Shown here: positions 1-12,600 of the stretch, piece after piece
Numbering within the stretch: position 1 is the first letter of the stretch
Layout of the letters: every line of letters starts with the position of its first letter
NCBI GenBank assembly: GCA_013399695.1
Contig: VXAU01001869.1
Span: 1-64,000 of the forward strand
Length of the DNA: 64,000 nt
Direction of reading: 5' to 3'
Origin: Formicarius rufipectus
Lineage: Eukaryota; Chordata; Aves; Passeriformes; Formicariidae
The notes under the pieces: generated by a model
Databases searched by the model: none
Told to the model about the DNA's origin: nothing
Seen by the model: only the letters and a program-made list of their open reading frames with translations
Translations under genes and position numbers: made by a program

Positions 1-15
1 GCCTCCAATCAGGAG

Positions 16-219
16 ATGGGGAGTTACACAATATATAATGCTGCTGTCTCCTTTGAAACAGCACTCAGAATCAGTCTGGAGGAGAAAAGACACCGCAGAA
101 AGAACCGTGCCTTGACAGTGCCACCTACAGAGACTTTCTGCTGTGCCTTTTGCAACTGGACTTGCCTCTCTCACATTGGCCTTGTCAGCCATCAGGGCGC
201 TTGCAGCAAGTGTGGGTAA
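16..219 (+). pseudogene. retroelement-like fragment with C2H2 zinc-finger C terminus
   Basis: A 67-codon frame ends in a Cys/His cluster: CAFCNWTCLSHIGLVSH followed by QGACSKCG and a stop. It is preceded by a basic stretch, LEEKRHRRKNRA. The C-x2-C-x3-C, ..IGL.SH...C arrangement, after a basic Arg-rich helix and right before a stop, resembles the extreme C terminus of open reading frames found as repetitive, reverse-transcriptase-linked sequences in many animals. The assignment is from motif memory only. It is most likely a decayed 3' end of a mobile element that began to the left of the window. It lies antisense to ENOX1. An alternative is a chance frame. Confidence 0.35.
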
Positions 220-899
220 AACCCTTCCAAATCTTCATTTGCGAAGTCTAGCCATGATGATGACGATGACTTATTTTCTATTTTTTAAATATTTTGTTCA
301 GAATTATTTCTCTGTACAATAAATCACCCCGATTCAGTAAAACTCTGCAGGCTTAAAAGGCTTATGTTCATATCAATATATGTGTAGGGTTGTCCTGTGC
401 TCTATTATTTAGTGTTAGCTGGGATTTGCAGACTTGCTGGATTCAATGGGTACCATGATAGCCAAGCAATTCCTAACTCAACCAGGCAGACCATATGCCA
501 GTGGATATCTCCTGGGTTTTGTCATACAAAAGCAACAGTACCATCAGAAGTGGGTACAGCTTGTCCCCTTCTGTAATCTAACAACTAGGAGAGACAGAGG
601 AGTGCATTCGATGCTTCAGGGCACAAATGAAGGAAGTAAAATTCACCTCTGCAGTGCCATCTCAAGAAGCCTCATTCTAGATGGGAGCACAACCCAGTGT
701 CGTGAGCCACTGCCTTTGTGTTTTGTCATGTATCAGATGAATACAAGTGCCTGGGCAGGGAAGGTGCTATGCACATGCATGTTGAATAAGGGTGCTCATG
801 TGTTAGTGGATATGTCAGACAAAGCAGTGGTAACAGTCTGAATGTGCTTGCCAAGACCTGCCCAGCAAAACATCAGGAGCATGTGGGGGGGGAAGCACC
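220..899. other. unassigned interval left of the LTR, possibly retroviral internal remnant
   Basis: This stretch has an open plus-strand frame (434-841, 135 codons) without any recognisable gag, pol or env motif. It could be decayed internal sequence belonging to the LTR on its right, or plain intron. Nothing firmer can be said. Confidence 0.3.
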
Positions 900-1409
900 T
901 GTCGGGGACTGCCTAGAGGATAATTTTTATGAGTGGATGAATCTGCTGCTAACTAGAGACTGCCACAACCACCAGCTACCCATTGCCATGGAGCTGTTGT
1001 TTTTTAAACATTTTTATACTGTTCAGGTGTTATAGTTGGGATAAAGATGTATTAGATAGATAGTTATTACCATTCTATTACTATTGTATGTTCAATTGTT
1101 CTGATTGGTTCTGGGAACCCCGGTTACAGCCCTCTGATTGGTTCTTGTACCCCTAAAACTTTACTGGCTAGCCGGTGGGGCAATGCAGCACCACCACACA
1201 GGGCTAGCCACTCCCCAGTTTTCCCTTATAAGTTATAACCCCTCCTTGCCCTTTCCTTTTGTGTCGTGATCTGCCCCTAACTCCACCCCAGTTCTAGAAT
1301 CCTCCAACCAAACCCTATAAGAGTCCCATGCGCCCCTAATAAACTGTTCACACCTGTTCCTACCCCACGCTGTGTGGACCGTTCCTTCTTCCCTTAATGG
1401 ACCGCGACA
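900..1409 (+). mobile_element. endogenous retrovirus LTR (about 510 bp; start uncertain)
   Basis: The right end is TGGACCGCGACA; the proposed left end TGTCGGGG is a near-perfect inverted repeat of it. Inside are two copies of CTGATTGGTTCT (1101-1112 and 1134-1145) carrying inverted CCAAT boxes, a TATA-like TATAAG near 1316, and AATAAA at 1338-1343, in U3-R-U5 order on the plus strand. A G-run (about 884-892) just upstream of the left end looks like a polypurine tract, suggesting a 3' LTR of a deleted provirus. An alternative start is TGTTATAG at 1028. No matching target duplication was found. It is antisense to ENOX1, so its promoter would read against the gene. Confidence 0.55.
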
Positions 1410-1433
1410 GGAGCACACTAACAAATAAGTGAT

Positions 1434-1479
1434 AATACTTATCATAAGTATTAACATATCAATACTTATGATAAGTATT
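1434..1479. repeat. AT-rich double palindrome next to the LTR
   Basis: Two 19-bp near-palindromes, AATACTTATCATAAGTATT (1434-1452) and AATACTTATGATAAGTATT (1461-1479), are exact reverse complements of one another and separated by 8 bp. Either can fold alone or the two can pair together. A related TATAAGTACTTATG follows at once. Confidence 0.85.
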
Positions 1480-2098
1480 ATATAAGTACTTATGACACCT
1501 CTTTCCTCTGTAGGGACACATTGCAGTTTCTCATTGACTGGTGTCAAGAGAAAAAGTTTTTTTGCTTCACTAAAACACTTAAAAACCTGGATGAATAAAA
1601 AGGTTATATCCATGGGTCAGCATAAATGATAAAAGCTCAGGAGACAGCACTTAGGTTCCTAGCCATTTGCAAGTTAGTGGTAGGGTAGTCTGAACATGCT
1701 GGAGATGCCTCAGTCATCCTCAAACAAGGGCAGAAAAAAAGATGCAGATGAATGCAAGTGAAGACACCACAGAACAGTGAATACGATACACTGGACAAAC
1801 TTTTTTTTAACTTTTGTGCAAAAATAGGGCCAACTGGATTAAGTGATTAGACCAACAGAGTAATTTGTTCCTAACTAGCAAATGCATAAGGAGTTTTTGA
1901 ATGATCAGTAGGTTTACAGTTTTTGAATTCCTAAAATTACTATCCCTAAATACATCCCCAAATCCACCTCCCCTTTCTCCCATCTAAAGTACCTATGATT
2001 TTTGACTGTGAAAAAGAATAATAGTCTTGAGTACAGCACAGCCCCATGGTAGCACTTTCCTAAAACAGAAGACCTGTTCTTCTCTTCCTTAGCAATAC

Positions 2099-2283
2099 CT
2101 GCTGCATGCCTTGCATTGTCTGTTGTAGGAACTGCAGTTGCTGGTCCTTCGTAAGGCTTTCTTCTGTTCGAAAGAGCTGTCCTTTCTCTTGCTTCAGAAG
2201 CTCCACTTCATTCCTATAAGCATCCAGCTGCCATCGAAGGCTATCGTTCTCTTCCTTGAGTGCATATGCTTGAGCGGCTAGAG
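2099..2283 (-). CDS. ENOX1: ENOX1 coding exon: start of C-terminal coiled coil
   Basis: This 185-nt exon has donor CAGCAG|gtattg; it enters in phase 1 and leaves in phase 0. The product begins (A)LAAQAYALKEENDSLRWQL, continues DAYRNEVELLKQEKGQLFR and TEESLTKDQQLQFLQQTMQG, and ends MQQ. Heptad-like spacing of Leu, Ala and Tyr marks the coiled coil. The start was set at 2283 (acceptor tcttag) because the resulting ALAAQAY matches the known mammalian protein. A second in-frame acceptor (ctctag) six bases downstream, starting the exon at 2277, would drop Leu-Ala. The following ENOX1 exon (QLLTIQEEL-like) is not in the window. Confidence 0.95.
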
Positions 2284-2290
2284 CTAAGAG
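2277..2290 (-). promoter_or_regulatory. tandem 3' splice sites, 6 nt apart, before the coiled-coil exon
   Basis: On the minus strand the intron ends ctcttag|CTCTAG|CCGCTC. Both AGs are in frame (6 nt). The upstream AG gives SALAAQAY and the downstream one gives SAAQAY. Both follow the same pyrimidine-rich tract. The upstream form matches the protein known from mammals. Confidence 0.6.
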
Positions 2291-4073
2291 AAAATGAAAA
2301 TGTGAAGAAATGAGTAAAATGGACTATTTCCTTACAAACAATATAAAGGACATTGTCTGGGGAGATGACAATACAGCTGAAAGCCAATGAGACATTTCGG
2401 AACGGAGACAAGACCCAGCAGAGCTGAAAATGATTAGGTTCTGGCAAAGACTGTTGCTGGGAAGTTATTTCCTGGGATGGAAGCAGCCATAAAGTGACCC
2501 TAGATAATTCAAACGCTACTTGCAATCTGGCTGCTAAATTTAGACTTATATTTTAGGAAGCAACTGGCATGTGGTCCAAGGGTAGGGCACCAACCACCTT
2601 TACAACATTTTCCCAGTGATGTTATAGGAACTGATACAGCCATTTAGTATTTATACTACCGTAGTGGCCAGATGTTCCAATCAGGTCTGTACTAAGGAAT
2701 TTTCCCAATGTAAAGTTGCTGGATTTACTCCCATGAGAAAGAAACACAGAAATTTCTCCCCAGCCTCATGATGAACTACTTCATAGCAATGGTTATGAGG
2801 AACCATTTAGGCAGAAAAATAATGTAATAAAGTAAAATTATATAAAATGCAAATGCTGAAAAAACCGTGTTGGCACTACAAGAACATTACTACATTAAAG
2901 GCATTGAAAGACACTTAAGTAATTTCCTTATGAAGCTCCATTTGGCCCTTTTTCAATTTAGAATGGCATTTTTATTATCATAACTGATAGCAGGTGTTGG
3001 TGAAGAAATCGATTAGTATGCAGGGATGGAAATTACATTTGCCAAATGACTTGCACAGTCTGCAATATAGGCTAAAATTTGTGTAGCAAAAGGCAGAAGG
3101 CTATAAAGCATGTAGTAGGAACATTATTTAAATAAATTATCCAAACATAAATACATATAGGGAAGGGTGGCATTCATTAATTAGAGATGTGGTTATCACC
3201 CTACAAAAGAACACACTCCTGGTAGTATTTATACTTGGCAGTAGTAGTGGTCATTTGGCACAGCAAACTGCCATACTGTACTATTTTCCTTCTTGGAACC
3301 TGGTAACACAACAACATTACAGAGCAGCTGTAATTAAAAAACAACAATCTACTATAGCCAATTCTATCAACATTCAGTAACTGAAGCACATAACTGATTT
3401 ACATTCCTGATTAAATGATTTCAGGCTTGGTATCACAGAATTCTTTCTTGCCCACCTAAAACAGGAATATAGTTAAACTCCAAATTAGAGGGAATTGTAT
3501 ATTAACTCCAATTAATGTTAGGCACCTCTTGACTAGACCTTCCTCAGATAGAGTCCCCTGTTCCCCATGCTAACATGATTCAGCACATTCAGCACCTAGA
3601 AAGAATGTCATAATATTTTATTACCAATAAAAATGCTTTATCTTTGGTAGGACAAATCTACCTTGAACTCAGATAATTTTTAGTAATTTTAAAATAGTAC
3701 AAATGCATTATTCAAAATAAAGTACAGTTAGCTACTATTCAAATACAGACACGGATTGGTTCCTGCACTTAATTTGGATATCCTACAGAATCACTCTGGA
3801 AGATTTAGCAACAGTAACAGTATTGTAACATCAAATTAAATTGCTCTGAAAAGCATGCAATCATCCTTCCATGACAAAATTTACCCTCAAGAAATTGCAC
3901 TAATGAATCCAATGGGCAAATAAGAGAATGAATTTTTAAATTTTTATTTTATTTTTGTAAGAGCTAAAAAACTATAATAAAAGAGTTGGGGAAGGGAAAA
4001 AAAAAAAAAAAAGAGGCCAAGCAAATAGAAACCTCAGTCTAACAAAAACTCAATTAAAAATTAAATAGTTCGC

Positions 4074-4352
4074 ATTGGAATGGACCTCTAAAGATGATCT
4101 AGTACAATCCTCCTGCTGTGGGTAGGGACACCTTTCACCAGATCAAGTTGTTTGAAGTCCCATCCAACCTGACTTTGCACACTTCCAGGGATGGGGCATC
4201 CGTAATTTCTCTCAGCAATCTGTGCCAGTGTCTCACCACTCCCACCCTAAAACATTTCTTCCTTACATTCAATGTAAACCTGCTCTTTTTCAGTTTATAA
4301 CTGTTTCTCCCTGTCCTCTCATTACAGGCCCTGGTGATAAGTCTCTCTGTCA
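4074..4352 (-). mobile_element. CR1 LINE 3' fragment
   Basis: The plus-strand text follows the reverse complement of the avian CR1 3' end: a 'ggaatggacctctaaagatg' start, then the blocks 'gtagggacacctttcacca', 'cttccagggatggggcatcc' and 'ctgtgccagtgtctcacca', and an end near 'ggccctggtgataagtctct'. The element is therefore on the minus strand, with its 3' end at the left and a 5' truncation at the right. The octamer tail is eroded, which suggests an old copy. Confidence 0.85.
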
Positions 4353-7300
4353 TTTGTATTATTTTCTATCAACTAGACTCTCACATTGTAGTTACCTTTT
4401 TGCCTACCCTTCTGCTCTCTGAGAACAGGAATAAAGACCACCATGCATGTACTCAAGTTTTTACAGTAGCTCAGAAGCAATAATTCACCATCATCTAAAT
4501 TTCAGCTCTTAAAAAACTTCTGAGAGCAGTTGTACAAGTGGAAGACATAAGGCCTGTGTATATTCCCCACTGAAATGTGGTTGTGACACAGATTCAGCTG
4601 ACATTCAGACTGCCCTACCTGGAAAGGCTGCTTGACTCTTTTCTGGGTCACACTCTAGCCCAATTGGAGAACTCCTCTGCCTTTTCGTACCCCTAGGTCA
4701 GTTCAGGCTATTAAGTGGGGCTACTCACAGCAAGAGATGTCTGCTACAGGGGCATCAAAACAGGGAAAATGAAAAGGGATATAATGGCTCACAAAGGCAA
4801 GTAACCTGTAGGTGATGAACCTACTAGAGATTAAAAAATCACTACTCCAAATGGAACAAGTCACAATACATAGAAAGAGTGATGATAGCTTCCCCTGCAA
4901 CAATACTATACACCTTTTTTACTGCTAAAAAACTCCAGAGTAGCACCTCTGAATACCATTATTTGATGCCATTATTTAAAAATCATATTTAGTGTATCAT
5001 ATTAAAACCTATGTGACCATAATTACATTGCAGTGCTATCAAGAAATTCCAAGAATGAGGCCCTGCTGCTTTTTGCAGATACCAGAAGACAAAGACTATG
5101 CTACAATCTATTTTAAGAAAACATGGAAACAAAATGGAATCCCAAACAATCTAAAGTGAGAGAATAAGACCACAGAAGAGGTAAGTTTTTGATATTAGGC
5201 ACGATTCCCTGAGGTCTACAATGCCCGATCAACATTATTACACACTATGGTAATTCTCCTAACCATTCATAGGAAGCAATTAACAACACAGTCCAAGAAA
5301 GAAATATATCCTTTAATAAGGAAGATGCAACACATACAGCAACAGTGTAACAGAATATTAAATTGTCACAGGCTTTTAAATGAATTCATTATAGATAAGA
5401 GTCCACGAACTATACGACATTAAACACATGCAATTTAAAGGTACTAACAGTTAGTTCCTAACACGTGTGGACAGAATGGTTAGCAGAAAAGAAGAATAAA
5501 TCAAAGACATCTGATGGCCCCCAGGCTATCCAGCTTATTCAATACTGGGTAACTGTTTTAAACAAAATCAGAAACATTCTCTGTGTTGACCTAACATAAG
5601 TTTAAGATATTTATATTTTTGTGCAGTAAGATTAAAATAACTCTGAATTCAGATCAATGTCTTTTATGATTCCAAGCAAATATCTGTTATATAAAAAACT
5701 ACTACAATTTATTTTTAATTACATTTGATTTATATTTATTTGATAGCATATAAAGAAAGGCACTTCAGTTCATATTAAAAATAGATGAGAATTTTGGGAA
5801 GGAGGGAACCTGTATTTTATAAAAAATTTCTTTAAAAAATCTTCTTTTCAAATTTTGCATAAATTTTTGCTAAGACTTCATTGACAAAGCTGATGAATGT
5901 AGTTTGAGTTGAAAAAACCCCAAGTTTGCTCATCTAATTTCAAGTCATTTTATGTTTGGTAGTTCATATACTCACCTATAAAATCCCTCTCTGAGGCTAG
6001 CTAAAAAACATCTTAGGATAAAAAGACAATGAATGCTGAAAGCATTTACAGAAGAACTACATACAAGGAAGCTGTATCAAAAGAAAACTCTGACAACAAT
6101 CCCAAATAGCTGCCTGTGCTGCAAGTAGAAGAAAATATTCCTGCCTAAACAAACACAGCTGGAAAACAGCTCAATATTCACTTTACAGCGTTTTCACTGA
6201 GGGATGCAAAATGATACTTGCCAGCCTCAGAGAAGTAGCTGAAGGAAGATGAGACACATATAAGCGGGGAAAACCTTCACATTGATATTTGAAAGACTTC
6301 CAAGAGGTTAGTGTGATTTCTTTGTGGTGAGGCAGAAGTGTTATATACAATTTGGCAACAGCTTCAGTGTCAAGATAGACTCCATTCAGTGGATCCAAAC
6401 TAGACCCAAATCAAAATGATTTTAAAACAAGAAGTGACTGGCTGATGAGAAATCCACTGAAGTTTAAGGACACACTCACCAAAGGATGTCTCAGAAGAAA
6501 TAAGCAATGAACTATCTTTCTAGGGCACCTACCTTGGATAGTTAGGACTGTGCTTTCTTTCTGACTAATACTGACTTTCTGACTAATCCCCCGTCTGTAC
6601 CTTTTACTTTTAGCTGGTACTTGGTGACTACATTTAAACTAATACATAATAACTACCACTGGAGTCAAAGTACAGTAAGCTTTCACAGGTGATACAGGAT
6701 AACTGTAGTCTTTTATGACCCACACCAGGCTTTAGTGGCCAGGAAATAAAGTTAACACCCCACATCTCTGAATGTATCTATTTACTGAGGACATTAGGGA
6801 GAATTCAAAACTTTCTACCAATTCTACCAATGTACACCTGCACTACATACTTCTCATTAGATAATCCTCTAATAACATTATAGTCAACAATAATGACAAT
6901 CTACTAATTCACATACTGGGGCCACACTGAGTTGAAAAGCATAGGTAGTACGTTTTATCAAGAACCTGAAGAAATCTGAAAGTAGTATCTGAAAAACAGA
7001 TGAGCAAACACTAAAAACAGTAATACAAAACCTGCCTGTAAATTCAGAGGATGGGCTTTCTGTAGGTCCTCCTAGATGAAATTTTTTCTATAGTTTTTAT
7101 AGATTCTTCTGTATTTGTATAGAAAGGGATCATAAAACAGAACTTCTGTAATGTTTGACTACCTTCAGACTTTTGGTCTAACCTACTCCGCAGAATTTGT
7201 TAGGGTTTTTGAACTTTAGCTCATGTATTAATATAGTGAGGTGGATGAAAACAAAGAACACAATCCCCAGCCTTCCTGACGTCTGAGTTCTACTAAAGCC

Positions 7301-7744
7301 ATTATCCTGATTTCCTGACTTGAAAATCATGCTCCTTTTGATAACAGAAAAGCATCAAAACCTGTCAAAATAAAGGATATTATGGTAATTTTCTCATCAC
7401 TCCCATTAGAGAGCATTTTAAATGTCAAATAAAAGCCATCTTGCAAGACACAGATACTTCTTCAAAGAGTTTTCAGTTTGAGGGACTAAACAAATGTGAG
7501 TTGAGAGAAATAAGGACACAAAGTTCACAGCTATAAATACCAACAATAGAACTTATCCCTGGCCTCTAGCTAGCCTGCTTGTTTTTCAAATAGGTGAACT
7601 GTGAAGTAGTACAACTGGGGGAAAATCAGTAAGGAAAACTGTTTCTGGAGGATCTAGAAAGGCATTAATTGTGTTTTAATGTTGTAGAAAAGAGGTTAAG
7701 GTATGCAATAATGGCATTTGTCATTAGTAAGGAAGACAGTCTTT

Positions 7745-7832
7745 GCAGAAGTATTGTGTGGATGGACTTTGGAGATAGAGTGAGTGGTATCTCTACCCTT
7801 CCAACCCAAACTATTCTATAATTCTATGATTA
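7745..7832 (+). mobile_element. short CR1 3' end
   Basis: The stretch ends with cccttccaacccaaactatt and then ctataattctatgat, the typical CR1 3' terminus and octamer tail. The upstream part (gactttggagatagagtgag) is diverged, so the left border is approximate. Confidence 0.65.
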
Positions 7833-9249
7833 TAGATGGGGCCACTGGACCCTCATTCATTTTTACTCTATGAGGCTCTACTTAGTGCTCCAGCCCACAG
7901 GAAATTTAATTTTGTGCTAGGGTCTGAGGATCCCATTATGATCACCCTGTGGGAGGGTGTGTGTGTGGGGATGCTAGCCAGTAACCCACAAGTGTGTGGG
8001 AAGTTTGGGTTTGCAGGAGGTCGGCAAGATGGTGGGAAGGAAGGCACAGCCCTCATTGCAGATGGCAAGATGAATGGCCTCTAAAGCGGAGTGACATATT
8101 GAAAAACTTGAGAAGTGTTAACCTGTATCTCCAGCATGAACTGTCACAGCTGACTCTCTCTCTTATTCTCCTGTAGTTGCCAGCCCCTGGCAGAGCAAGT
8201 TGAGGCCATGATCATCTGTAACTATAGATACATGTATCTCACACATGACTTCTGTAAACCCTAACTATAAAAACTAAACTCTGAGAACAGGTTTTAGCCA
8301 GATATGCTCTGTGCACAGTTCAAAGACATTTGAGAAAGCAATTACAATTGGAACTCCAAAGAAGCAATCTGGAAAAGAAAGGCTAAGGTACACCTTGGTC
8401 ACTTTGAGGCATCTTCTCAGCCCACTTTACAATGTCAGGCACCTGAGTCATCCAATATCTAAAGTGGTTTTAATCCATTGCCTTGAGTTCCCAGAGGAGA
8501 CTTTCTTTCCTTTATGGACAGTTTCTAATATCTAATCACCAGCATAAATAGTGTTCAGATGACTATGATGAGCACACACAGCTATGTCTGATATTAGCAG
8601 ATAAAAGCAATATTGCTTCTATACTACATTCTTTAACAAATTGTTCTCTCTTTCTGCAAAAATAGACTATGACACTTGACTTTTTTTTTTTTAAAAAAAA
8701 AACAAACAAACCTCATCCCTTTAGCTAAAGCTTGAAAACACTTAGCTAACTATCCTGAATAAACTCTAAAACCAGAATTAGAATTGTATAAAAACAAATA
8801 ATTAGGGGCAATTACAAGCTAACCTTGCCCGGAAGAGTTTTTTCTTTCCCCCTTCAGACATAACGTAACTAACTAACAATGAAGCAATTTCCACATTATT
8901 TTTAAATGCTAGGCACACTTCATTTGAATGTCTCAGTACCTGAAAATTTAAACTCTGAGGGCACTAATTATCCTATATGAGGAGGGCTTATTGTCATTGA
9001 AGTAGTGGGAGTTAGACTCCACACACTGGAAGGGAGATATACTCCCTTACAAACCCCATTTATTCAGGTGCAGTTGCTTCAAAGTCCTTTCCTTACCATG
9101 CAGCCTATGTTCAATGCAGAGAAGCTCATTATATCAGTTACATTCATGATGATACCAGATGCTCAGATTGAATACTCACGTGAATTATTTTCAGGCTTCC
9201 TATTCACATAAAACTTGCTGGCAAACAATTAGCAAATGAAAGAATGTTG

Positions 9250-9308
9250 TTTAAAAAAAAAAAAGGAAGAAAAGGGAAAGAAAGAAGAAAGAAAAAAAGA
9301 AAGGAAGC
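9250..9308. repeat. purine-rich A/G tract
   Basis: An A12 run is followed by about 45 bases of almost only A and G (ggaagaaaagggaaagaaag and onwards). It lies shortly upstream of the CR1 copy at 9360. Confidence 0.85.
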
Positions 9309-9359
9309 CTATTAGAAAGATAGTGACTATTTAAAAAGGGCACATAGGGCACATAGTGA

Positions 9360-9620
9360 AAGGAAGAGGGAGAACAGCTTCAAAATGACAGCAGGTCTAG
9401 ATCAGATATTAGGAAGAAATTCTTTACTGTGAGGGTGGTGAAGCACTGGAACAGGTTGCCCAGAGAAGTTGTGGATGCCCCCATCCCTAGAAGTGTTCAA
9501 GGCCAGGCTGGATGGGACTTTGAGCAACCTCATCTAGTGATGTTCCTGCAAACAGCAGGGGTGTTGGATTTAGATGATCTTTAAATACCTTCCAACACAA
9601 GGCATTCTATGATTCTATGA
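9360..9620 (+). mobile_element. CR1 LINE 3' end with intact tail
   Basis: Matches to the CR1 3' region in order: 'agatattaggaagaaattct', 'gaagcactggaacaggttgc', 'gtggatgcccccatccctag', 'aggccaggctggatgggac', and the tail 'attctatgattctatga'. Orientation is plus, antisense to ENOX1. A tandem 'gggcacata' pair sits just before the 5' truncation. Confidence 0.9.
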
Positions 9621-12600
9621 CAAGTTGCATCACTTTTTAACTGCAGTTTTATCCATCTCATTCAATATAGACCTCTGTCACATTTGATAAATCAAGGCAT
9701 TTCTCTGAAAAGAGATTTTCTCATTTTACAAAACTTCCTGCTTAGAAGACTTCAGCAAAATCACTGCTTTTTTTTCCATGTAGCTCCCTAGTAATTTATG
9801 AAGGCTTATTATTTCTTGTGTAATGAAGTGTATCTTTTTGCAAATACAGAGAAGGTATAGGGAAAGCAAGGTCCTATTATTTTATTGTCCAGCTGGGACT
9901 AATAACAAAAAGTTGTATGCAAATGCTGGTTCTGCAGTGGACTAAAAATTCCCCAGAGAGCAGTGCCACCAATTCCTGCAGTGTTATGATGAGTCCCATG
10001 ATATCTGACATTTTCCTGAAAGCTCTAGAGATAACATTAACTGAAAACTTCTGCTTTAAGTTTCTGGAATAGTTGCTTGCAAACTTTCTAGACTATGGAT
10101 CAGTATCAGCTTTCCCTATTTCACTCTGCTCTCACAAACTGACTTTCAATCAAAAACACTAGCAAGGCAATTTAATCTTGCTGTTTTAGCTAGTCCAAAG
10201 AATAAAGATGCAGATTACTTACAACAGTCTTGCAAATGATCATTGACTCCAGTGATCAGTTTGGGATTTTTTATCTGGACCCTGTGGCCGAAGAAAACAA
10301 TGATCAAACTTTCTCTAAAGGGCTTTAAAGATGGAAGGCTAATTTCCCTCTTTAAGCCAATCTTTCTACTCCTCTCTTTATATCTTCCTCTCTTTTACCT
10401 CTGTACTGGTTCTATTCAGTCCATCTCCTCCTTAAGCTCTAAATGTATGAGTCCATCTAGTTGTTCATTTGTAATCCCCACTTACCCAGCATTTCCAGAT
10501 GTTTTCCTCAATCATACTTATTTTGCAGTAAGTTCTCCAGTCCCCTGTTACCCAGTCCCAGGTATATTGCAGCACTAAAAGTTTTTGACTTTTCCTACAA
10601 AGATGTCACATCACATTACTGAGAGGAATAGTTAGAATTTGGAAGAGACCACCTTGTTACAATAATATCAAAGACTGACACATTTTAGGCCTATTTTACT
10701 TGACAGCATCTCTTTGGAGAAGAGGAATCTACATAGCTTGTAAATGCTATTTTGACAGTTGCTAGTTAATCTGCCCCATTGAGACTAGTTTCTTCAGGTT
10801 ACCTCTTTAAAGTAAAGGTCCCTTTTTAATTGTAGTTTTTGAGTTGCACTTCTTCTACCATGACCTGTGATATGTACCAAGCCCAAATGCGTAGGCATAG
10901 GTATAAGAGGAGACAGGAAAGAGGAGAGTTGGCTCTGCACAGAGCTGTGATGTATGGACTTCAGTTGGGTTGGTTAGGAAGCAGGCCACCATAGGAGCAT
11001 ACAGCGGTATAACTTTGATCAAAAATAATAGAAATTCTCAGATATTTTCAAAATTCAGTAAAAATTCTGTAAAATTCTTTTCTCTGCTTCCTAGTGTATT
11101 TGGTTTGTGATGAGGTGAATTTTTCTGATACTTTATGTTTACCAATAACTGCTGCCTCAGTTAAAATAATTAACCAAGTACTGAATCTATTTTAGCAGTT
11201 CTACCTTTTTTTTCCTGATTGAGAAACAGAACTATTACAACACTTTCATAGAGATTGTGCTTTAAGGATTTTAGCAAAGAAGTGATGCTTTCCTCTAATC
11301 AATTTAAAAAAATTACTCTATTACTGTAAAACTAAAAACAAACACAGGAGATTTAGTCTTGAAGGTGAAAGAATATGTTCACTCACATAAGAAAAGCACT
11401 GGTTACTGGGGAGCTACCTAGTGGCATAGATGACCATCTCCCACATCAGTAATGAAAAATGCTGCTTGTAATAACAGTGCTTTGCAACTGCGGGTACACA
11501 CATGTGAACTCTGCACAGCAGAAGAGATGCTGATGAATGCTGAGTGTTTCTTAAGATATATTAATCTTACATATATTGCATAAATGGACTGCATGTATGT
11601 GTGTACATGTGATACATAAACCACTTTGGATATTGAAGTATTATTTTATACAGGGAAACCTTTCTGAGGGTAAGTCATTGATGGTTACTTCTTAGGAGTC
11701 AAAGTGCTTGCTATATTTTTATTCAGACTTAAACAATAAATACTGGCATTTACAAGACACATGGCTGCATCACTGCCATTGGCATTTGAACTAGGAATTG
11801 CATTCAGGCCCAGCACCACTGTGACAACTTGAAAAAACAATCTGTAGGACTTATGAAGAAAATGTCACTGCTACTTGGAAACAAACTTGACAGTGTGCAT
11901 GCGAATCCCTCAATTTGTCACATTCATTAGGGAAGAAAGGGCTGATCTGAGTGGTTTAAATAACTGGTGGTTTGAATTGTTCTGATTTATACTAGGCAAA
12001 TTTTGTTCATAAATGTAAGGTGCTTTCTATAAATGTGAGGATAAAACACTATTGTACAAAATTCTATTGCCTCTTAAATTGCAAGAGAGAATTTATCCAG
12101 CTATCGCTCTGACCATGTACTGGACTGGAGGATTGAGTTAATTTTAATTTGAAAATTGTGCATAATATTGAAATACTTGTTCAGTTACTTCCACCTGAGA
12201 TAAAAATGGATCTTAAATATGAGAATATGTTTTTCCCCTTTATGCCTTAGAAGGCATAAGCAAATGACAGCATGAAGCTTCTAATTTTTTGACTCTTACA
12301 TTCAGAGACAGCATTTCTTGAGCTATTTATCCCTTACGTGAATGGAAGGGTGTTCAGAAGAGCTGTACCTGAAAGTCAAAACCTCATTTCCCCCCCTCCA
12401 TTCTGCCTCCAGAATATTCAGTATATGCAAAGAGACCACTGTGCTTTTCCACAATTTAACATGTTTAGTAGGAATTTTCTCAGCTTCTGAAAAACAAAAC
12501 ATGTTGCAAACTTGCAGATGACAGGGTTCTACAGAGCTTAGTTAGGTACTTCCAGAGCTTTTAGAAACAGACATTTTATTGAAATTTGCAAACAGTTTGA

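Noticed and set aside
434..841. 135-codon plus-strand frame next to the LTR
   Set aside because: No gag, pol, env or other motif recognised; composition is ordinary. Kept only as an unassigned interval.
1..2098. Next ENOX1 coiled-coil exon (QLLTIQEEL-like)
   Set aside because: No matching minus-strand reading in this interval; it must lie left of the window.
10625..10675. Possible CR1 fragment (agaatttggaagagaccacc)
   Set aside because: Only about 25 bases resemble CR1 and the collinear downstream blocks are missing.
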